Assembly: GCA_002049885.1 (NCBI GenBank)
Contig: MVCS01000019.1
Coordinates: 1-10,676 of the forward strand
DNA length: 10,676 nucleotides
Direction: 5' to 3'
Origin: Planctomycetales bacterium 4484_123
Lineage (GTDB): Bacteria > Planctomycetota > Phycisphaerae > SM23-33
Below, piece after piece: positions 1 through 3,647 of the stretch. Position 1 is the stretch's first letter, and the number at the start of each line of letters is the position of its first letter. Under the pieces are notes generated by a model. It had not been told where the DNA came from. It saw only the letters and a program-made list of their open reading frames with translations, and did not search any database. The position numbers were made by a program, and so were the translations under genes.

Positions 1-833
1 TGATCGGTGCCGTCTGGGGCGGCGGCGACTGGACCTTTTCCATCCTCGTCGCCTCTGCCGCGGCGGTGGTGGCCTTTCTGCTGACCCTGGGCAGCTATTA
101 CGGGGGCTCGGCGGCGGTGCTGGGCATCTCCGGGGCAAGGCCCATCGAAAAGGCCGACGACCCCCAGCTTTTCAACGTGGTGGAGGAACTGTCCATCGCC
201 GCCGGCATCCCCATGCCCAAGATCTACCTCATCGAGGACTCCGCCCCGAACGCCTTCGCCACCGGCCGGAATCCAGACAACGCCGTGGTGGCCATCACCA
301 CGGGCCTGCGCGACAAACTCAACCGCGATGAACTCCAGGGCGTCATGGCCCACGAGATGAGCCACATCCGCAACTACGACATCCTCTTCGCCATGTTGAT
401 GGCGGTGATGGTGGGCGTCCTGGTGATGCTCTGCGACGTCTTCCTGCGGAGCCTGTGGTTCGGAGCGGGCCGGCGGCGAAGGCGCTCCTCCGGAGGCGGC
501 GGCAGCGCCCAGCTCATCCTGCTGCTGGTGGCCTTGGCGCTGGCGATCATCGCCCCCATCCTGGCGCGGATCATCCAGATGGCCATGAGCCGGCAGCGAG
601 AGTACCTCGCCGACGCCTCCGCCGTGGAGCTGACGCGAAACCCCTATGGGCTGGCCGGGGCACTGGCCAAGATCTCCAACGACCCGGAGGTCCTGGAGGT
701 CGCCAACCGCGCCACCGCCCACCTGTACATCGTCCATCCGATCAAGAAGTTCGAGTCCCGGGCCTCGTCCGTCTTCGACACCCACCCGCCCATAAGGGAC
801 CGCATCGAACGGCTGCTGTCGCTGACGCGGTAG
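1..833 (+). CDS. htpX: HtpX-type M48 membrane zinc protease (5' end outside window)
   Basis: Integral membrane zinc metalloprotease of family M48B; in characterised bacteria HtpX degrades misfolded or damaged inner-membrane proteins from the cytoplasmic side. The frame is open from base 3 to the TAG at 831-833 and already encodes protein at the left edge, so the true start is outside; 276 residues are visible and probably one N-terminal helix is missing. Seen: a membrane helix around bases 40-130, the zinc motif HEMSH in VMAHEMSHIRN (351-365; H-E-x-x-H), a hydrophobic hairpin at about bases 390-450 and 510-570, and the downstream REYLADA stretch whose Glu is the expected third zinc ligand. 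The C-terminal HPPIRDRIERL is typical of HtpX. Unusual is a basic then glycine-rich linker (GRRRRRSSGGGGS) between the two helices. The GTG at 66 is an in-frame codon, not a likely start. No neighbour such as lemA is visible. Confidence 0.93.
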   Translation, partial: IGAVWGGGDWTFSILVASAAAVVAFLLTLGSYYGGSAAVLGISGARPIEKADDPQLFNVVEELSIAAGIPMPKIYLIEDSAPNAFATGRNPDNAVVAITTGLRDKLNRDELQGVMAHEMSHIRNYDILFAMLMAVMVGVLVMLCDVFLRSLWFGAGRRRRRSSGGGGSAQLILLLVALALAIIAPILARIIQMAMSRQREYLADASAVELTRNPYGLAGALAKISNDPEVLEVANRATAHLYIVHPIKKFESRASSVFDTHPPIRDRIERLLSLTR

Positions 834-946
834 GCCGACCGGATGGCAGTGAGATGGAAAGACCGCAAGAGCGGACCGCCCCCGGGCCATCGGACACGAA
901 GAGCCTCGAGCCAATGGACGGCCAGCACGGGCAGTCAGCAGGGACC

Positions 947-976
947 TTGATGCGCGGCCCGGCTGGGCGTTAGATT
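947..976 (+). promoter_or_regulatory. Putative sigma70 promoter for tRNA-Leu
   Basis: TTGATG (947-952) and TAGATT (971-976) are separated by 18 bp. Each matches its consensus hexamer at four of six positions. The predicted start near 983 lies about 11 nt before the mature tRNA, which is sensible for a single-tRNA transcript. This is a sequence match only. Confidence 0.4.
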
Positions 977-993
977 ACCCTCATCCCCTGCGG

Positions 994-1079
994 GCCGAAG
1001 TGGCGGAACTGGCAGACGCGCGGGATTCAAAATCCCGTGGGGTTCACCCCCCGTGAGGGTTCGAGTCCCTCCTTCGGCA
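994..1079 (+). tRNA. tRNA-Leu (anticodon CAA)
   Basis: Class II leucine tRNA reading UUG. The acceptor stem is perfect: GCCGAAG (994-1000) pairs with CTTCGGC (1072-1078), followed by discriminator A1079. The anticodon stem CGGGA (1021-1025) pairs with TCCCG (1033-1037) around the loop TTCAAAA, which places the anticodon CAA at 1028-1030. A long variable arm (1038-1054) contains a GGGG/CCCC stem. The T arm is GAGGG (1055-1059) and CCCTC (1067-1071) around TTCGAGT. The 3' CCA is not encoded (the next bases are GTG), so it must be added by tRNA nucleotidyltransferase. Confidence 0.97.
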
Positions 1080-1110
1080 GTGCCGACGACGGCAGGCGTC
1101 GCAGGCGCGA

Positions 1111-1165
1111 AAACGCGGCCCGCCGGCGGCGTCAGTCGCAAACCACCGCAGGCGGGCCGTCGTTT
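1111..1165. terminator. Bidirectional terminator between tRNA-Leu and the convergent PEP-CTERM gene
   Basis: CGGCCCGCC (1116-1124) pairs perfectly with GGCGGGCCG (1151-1159). The stem extends through AAACG (1111-1115) with CGTTT (1161-1165), leaving T1160 bulged. The plus transcript ends in a short CGTTT run and the minus transcript in GCGTTTT, so the same hairpin can serve the tRNA coming from the left and the minus-strand gene ending at 1186. The 26-nt loop can form a further short GC stem. Confidence 0.6.
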
Positions 1166-1185
1166 CGCAACGTGGGTTCGGAGCC

Positions 1186-1287
1186 TCAACGTAGCCCGCG
1201 CCGCTTGAGAAGGCCCAGGGCACACAGGCCCAACAGGACCGTCAGCGCCGGCTCGGGCACGGTGACCACCGCGTCCACAGCCAACGC
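1186..1287 (-). other. PEP-CTERM sorting signal in shifted frame
   Basis: Read on the minus strand with codons ending at 1186-1188 (TGA), this segment encodes ALAVDAVVTVPEP, a leucine-rich transmembrane stretch and the basic end KRRGLR. These are the three parts of a PEP-CTERM signal, which in other bacteria is recognised by an exosortase (EpsH/XrtA type). No exosortase is encoded in the window; one should exist elsewhere in the genome if the signal is used. Confidence 0.85.
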
Positions 1288-1889
1288 CCGCCATCAATGA
1301 CATACGCATCCCCGGTGACCGGGGAATTGGGGGAAATCAGATACAGCACCACACTATGGTCACCCGCCGGCAGGTGGGCCCCCAGCACCGACGGATAGTT
1401 GAACGACACCACCGGCTTGGTGAGGTCGGCGTCGTAGCTCAGGCTCGGGCCGGTCCGCCCGTAGGGCGTCAGCCCCGTGGCCGTGTCCAGAAACGGGGCC
1501 GGTTGGTTGGCGGTGAGATAGCCGGCCTCCTCGATTTGATAGAACGGGCAGACGCCCAGGACCTCCAGGACCGAGGGCCCAGCGTTCTCGACCTGGTAGA
1601 GGTACAGATACGAATCGCTCTGCTGAAGCTCGTAGGCCTGGCTGAGTACGGTCCCGGTGAACTGGTCGTTGTAGTTGAAGGGCTCGGAGACGACACCCGT
1701 GGCCGGTGCACCCGCCCCCAGGTCAGCGAAGTCCTTCGCCACCAACGGCTGCATTACAGGCACGGCCGGGCACAGCACCGTCAGGCCCGCCAGCACCAAC
1801 GCGACCGCATACCACCTCGCGGTTTTCGCCAATCGGCCCCGCCAACATCCTTCCCTCAGGCCCAGCGGCGGTGCCTCAACGGGCACCAC
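1186..1889 (-). CDS. Small secreted PEP-CTERM protein, reading frame interrupted near 1285-1292
   Basis: Predicted exported protein of unknown function. The main frame runs from a GTG at 1889 to a TGA ending at 1242 (215 aa). It contains a basic stretch, then a hydrophobic signal-peptide core (WYAVALVLAGLTVLCPAVP), then a beta-rich domain with YLYLYQVENAG and HSVVLYLISPNS, of the kind seen in many planctomycete PEP-CTERM proteins. The body frame ends in a Trp/Arg-rich tail that looks like out-of-frame reading. One frame over, the same DNA gives ALAVDAVVTVPEP, a hydrophobic helix and KRRGLR, a complete PEP-CTERM signal ending in TGA at 1186. Inserting one base near 1285-1292 would join them into about 234 aa. 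Start is uncertain: the GTG at 1889 has no ribosome binding site, TTG at 1832 sits at the edge of the signal peptide, and an ATG at 1848 with a GAGG behind it is in the other frame. It may be a sequencing error or a decaying gene. Confidence 0.7.
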
Positions 1890-1896
1890 GCTAGAC

Positions 1897-1938
1897 GGGC
1901 CCCTCGCGGCGGGCTGTTACCTCCGCCGCGAGGGGCCC
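1897..1938. repeat. Perfect 16-bp inverted repeat just upstream of the PEP-CTERM gene
   Basis: The arms 1897-1912 and 1923-1938 are exact reverse complements, with a 10-nt loop (1913-1922). In the minus transcript the hairpin ends 7 nt before the GTG at 1889. Neither side has a convincing U-run, so I do not call it a Rho-independent terminator. The apical five pairs and the loop belong to the element also found at 1986-2005. Confidence 0.85.
1908..1927 (-). repeat. Hairpin element copy A (loop AGGTAACAGC)
   Basis: Read on the minus strand this 20-mer is GGCGG, loop AGGTAACAGC, CCGCC. It matches copy B at 17 of 20 positions, and two of the three differences form a compensatory pair change in the stem. 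It forms the tip of the 16-bp inverted repeat. Confidence 0.6.
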
Positions 1939-1942
1939 ATTT

Positions 1943-1971
1943 CCGTCGGTGGCTATCCCGGGGGCCGACGG
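1943..1971. repeat. 7-bp hairpin in the PEP-CTERM gene leader
   Basis: CCGTCGG (1943-1949) and CCGACGG (1965-1971) are perfect inverted arms around a 15-nt loop. The hairpin lies between the two copies of the AGGTARCAGC element. Confidence 0.5.
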
Positions 1972-1985
1972 GTTGACGAACAAAC

Positions 1986-2005
1986 GGCAGGCTGCTACCT
2001 CTGCC
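1986..2005 (-). repeat. Hairpin element copy B (loop AGGTAGCAGC)
   Basis: Read on the minus strand this is GGCAG, loop AGGTAGCAGC, CTGCC. Relative to copy A, the fourth stem pair changes from one G-C type pair to an A-T type pair with both sides altered, and the loop differs by one purine (A/G). The stem does not extend beyond five pairs here. Confidence 0.6.
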
Positions 2006-2067
2006 TCGCCCTACCCGCCAGTACACACCACGAAGCCTACGACGCTCATCGTGAAACTTGCTGGGCC

Positions 2068-2180
2068 CGGCGAGTGCCTCGCGGTATTCGCCACCGCTCG
2101 CACTGAAAGACGCACCATGCCAGCCGAGATCAACACGGCTGAAGAGTCCCTCACTTCCGACTGCCCCTCGGCACTCGCCG
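2068..2180 (-). ncRNA. Candidate structured RNA domain closed by an 11-bp stem
   Basis: In the minus-strand RNA, CGGCGAGTGCC (2180-2170) pairs perfectly with GGCACTCGCCG (2078-2068) across 91 nt. Inside are CAGCCG/CGGCTG with a 9-nt loop (2121-2141), GCGGT/ACCGC with a 7-nt loop (2081-2097), and a weaker AGTC/GACT pairing. The layout is a multi-branch junction. The strong minus promoter at 2198-2225 predicts a start near 2191, about 11 nt before the closing stem. I recognise no known RNA class. It could be the 5' leader of the PEP-CTERM gene or a separate small RNA. Confidence 0.4.
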
Positions 2181-2197
2181 CAGCTACTGTGACAACC

Positions 2198-2225
2198 ATC
2201 ATATCAACAACCCCACGTCTGTCAA
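2198..2225 (-). promoter_or_regulatory. Near-consensus sigma70 promoter reading towards the PEP-CTERM gene
   Basis: On the minus strand, the perfect -35 hexamer TTGACA (2225-2220) is followed after 16 bp by TATGAT (2203-2198), which is five of six for the -10 box. Transcription would begin near 2191, giving a leader of about 300 nt before the GTG at 1889. The surrounding 2200-2285 stretch is also visibly more A+T-rich than its neighbours. Confidence 0.65.
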
Positions 2226-2252
2226 TCTACCAAAAAGACTTTCCGCCAGATT

Positions 2253-2279
2253 TTCTTGGTGCAAGGTCAATTCTTGGTG
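2253..2279. repeat. Direct repeat TTCTTGGTG, 18 bp apart
   Basis: TTCTTGGTG occurs at 2253-2261 and again at 2271-2279. The pair lies about 60-90 bp upstream of the predicted start of the minus promoter at 2198-2225, a position compatible with an activator site. A binding role is inference only. Confidence 0.35.
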
Positions 2280-2346
2280 GGAGTTAGGGTGGCTATGCGG
2301 CCGGATATAGGGTGATGACCTGAGACGCGGCCAGCAATGAAGAGAA

Positions 2347-2379
2347 AGGGGCGGCGGTCCTGACTGCACCGTCGCCCCT
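2347..2379 (-). terminator. Rho-independent terminator of the Spy-like gene
   Basis: AGGGGCGACGGT (2379-2368, minus strand) pairs with ACCGCCGCCCCT (2358-2347), 12 pairs with one G-U, around a 9-nt loop. It is followed on the minus strand by TTTCTCTTC. It begins 27 nt after the stop codon of the gene ending at 2406 and separates it from the promoter at 2198-2225. Confidence 0.75.
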
Positions 2380-2405
2380 CTCACGCTCATGGTGGTTGCG
2401 GTCGC

Positions 2406-3371
2406 TTAGTCCCGAACGCCTTCGCCTGCCTCGGTCGACTGCCCTCGCTTCCGTCCCCCACCGCGACGCCTCTGTCGCATCTGCTGGAGCTTCTGGCGTT
2501 GCTCCTCGGTCAGCACGGTTTCGACGACCTTCTTCCAGGCATCGCGCCGGGCCTGTCTGCGCTGCCCAGGCTCGGCCTGGCGAGCGGCGGCAAAGATGGC
2601 CTGGACCTGCCGCCTCTGATCCTCCGTCAGGTTCAGCCGGCCCAGAGGTCCCAGCCCCCTGCCCCGGCCCCGGCGCCGCGTTCGCAGGAGCCTGGCCAAC
2701 CTTGCTCTCTGCTCGGGACTGAGGACGGTGTTCTTCACTTGCTCAATGGCTTTGTCGATGATGGCCTGTTTGTCCTTGGCCTGGGTCGCCTTCTTGGCGT
2801 CCTGCTCGGCGGCCTTGAGGATCTTCTCGGCCCGGGCCGTTTGCTCTTCCTCCAGCCGCAGCCGGCGGAGCGCCTTGCGGAAGGCCGTCAAGGGACCGCC
2901 GCGACGCATGACCTGAAGCAGCTTCTTGAACTTGGCCTTCTGGTCGTCGTTGAGCAACGCGAGGATCTGCTTTTCCATCTTGGCGCGCAGTTCCCAGCGC
3001 TGCCGGCCCAGGGCACGGTACTTCTGCCAGAGGCCCTTGAGCGCCTCTTTCTCGCCGGCCTTCCTGGCCTTGGCCACCTGTTCGCGCAGTGCCTTGAGCT
3101 CTTCGCCGTGTTCGTTCACCCAGTTCTTGACGTCCTGGGCATAGGTCTCGACGGCCTGCTTGACCGCGGCTTGTTGGTCCGCATTGAGTTCGAGTTCCCT
3201 GACGAGGGTCTCGTAGAGCTGCTCCAGCATCTCCCTTTGTCCGCGCCTCGGCCGGCGCACTTTGCTGGGCGGGCCGCCCGACCTCTCGCCGGCGACCTCT
3301 TGCGCCCAGGCCGGGCCGGCCAAGACCATCGCGCCCACCAGCGCCGCACAAAACCACTTGACCCTGGCCAT
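2406..3371 (-). CDS. Spy/CpxP-like secreted helical protein with six LTxxQ-type motifs
   Basis: Predicted periplasmic, almost wholly alpha-helical, highly charged protein of 321 aa. Start ATG at 3371 is chosen because AGGAAGGAAAG sits just upstream and the N-terminus is a classic signal peptide (MARVKWFCAALVGAM, cleavage likely after AWA at 22-24). LTxxQ-type motifs, the signature of the Spy/CpxP/ZraP family of periplasmic chaperones and metal sensors, occur at about 62 (LNADQ), 140 (LNDDQ), 173 (LEEEQ), 217 (LSPEQ), 248 (LTEDQ) and 287 (LTEEQ). Family members usually have two in about 150 residues, so this resembles three tandem units. Arg/Gly-rich stretches (231-239, 300-309) separate or end the helices and could contact nucleic acid or polyanions. 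The exact role is unknown. It is followed by a strong terminator and no partner gene such as a two-component system is adjacent. Confidence 0.82.
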   Translation of the reverse strand: MARVKWFCAALVGAMVLAGPAWAQEVAGERSGGPPSKVRRPRRGQREMLEQLYETLVRELELNADQQAAVKQAVETYAQDVKNWVNEHGEELKALREQVAKARKAGEKEALKGLWQKYRALGRQRWELRAKMEKQILALLNDDQKAKFKKLLQVMRRGGPLTAFRKALRRLRLEEEQTARAEKILKAAEQDAKKATQAKDKQAIIDKAIEQVKNTVLSPEQRARLARLLRTRRRGRGRGLGPLGRLNLTEDQRRQVQAIFAAARQAEPGQRRQARRDAWKKVVETVLTEEQRQKLQQMRQRRRGGGRKRGQSTEAGEGVRD

Positions 3372-3597
3372 TGCTCTTTCCTTCCTCGCGGGCAGCCGTC
3401 CTGATGCTTCGAATCGCGACCTTTCCAGAGGGACGCTCCGGGCACGAGCCGGGCTGCCCAGGCCGGCCGTGCCACCGCAAGACCAAACGCACGGACGAGG
3501 AGGGGTATTGCCCAAAGGGTGCAATTCTTCCAGCCAGCAGGCCCCGCCGCCACGGAGGCCGGTCACTTCTACGCCCACTGGCAAACCCGGAGAAGGT

Positions 3598-3638
3598 CCC
3601 CCGGCTGCCCCGGTCAGGTCCGGCACACCGGCCGGGGG
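3598..3638 (-). terminator. Possible terminator after the LEPR-XLL/beta-propeller gene
   Basis: CCCCCGGC (3638-3631, minus strand) pairs with GCCGGGGG (3605-3598), and an inner CCGG/CCGG pairing sits in the loop. It starts about 9 nt after the stop codon at 3648. Only a weak pyrimidine run (ACCTTCTCC) follows, so termination may be inefficient or Rho-dependent. The remaining 3372-3597 stretch upstream of the Spy-like gene shows no convincing promoter to me. Confidence 0.35.
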
Positions 3639-3647
3639 AGGTCGGCC

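Noticed and set aside
862..875. Small CCGC/GCGG hairpin after htpX as a terminator
   Set aside because: Only four base pairs and no T-run follows; too weak to support.
1285..1295. Programmed -1 frameshifting to reach the PEP-CTERM signal
   Set aside because: The site lacks an X-XXY-YYZ slippery heptamer and no clear downstream stimulatory stem is visible; a one-base indel is simpler.
935..1309. Minus-strand open frame of 124 codons across the tRNA
   Set aside because: It crosses the tRNA-Leu gene and the terminator and has no start signal; its composition is that of random GC-rich sequence.
2011..2202. Minus-strand 63-codon frame starting inside the -10 box of the leader promoter
   Set aside because: Its start would lie upstream of the predicted transcription start and no ribosome binding site is present; RNA structure explains the stretch better.
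1949..2287. Plus-strand 112-codon frame in the leader region
   Set aside because: No ribosome binding site, unremarkable composition, and it runs antisense to the promoter and structured RNA.
2499..3404. Plus-strand open frame of 301 codons opposite the Spy-like gene
   Set aside because: Leucine-rich reading caused by antisense of Gln/Glu/Lys codons; the minus frame has a signal peptide, ribosome binding site and terminator.
3450..3475. TGGCACG-like start of a sigma54 promoter upstream of the Spy-like gene (minus strand)
   Set aside because: The -24-like TGGCACG is present but the -12 TTGCW element is missing at the required spacing (GCCTG instead).
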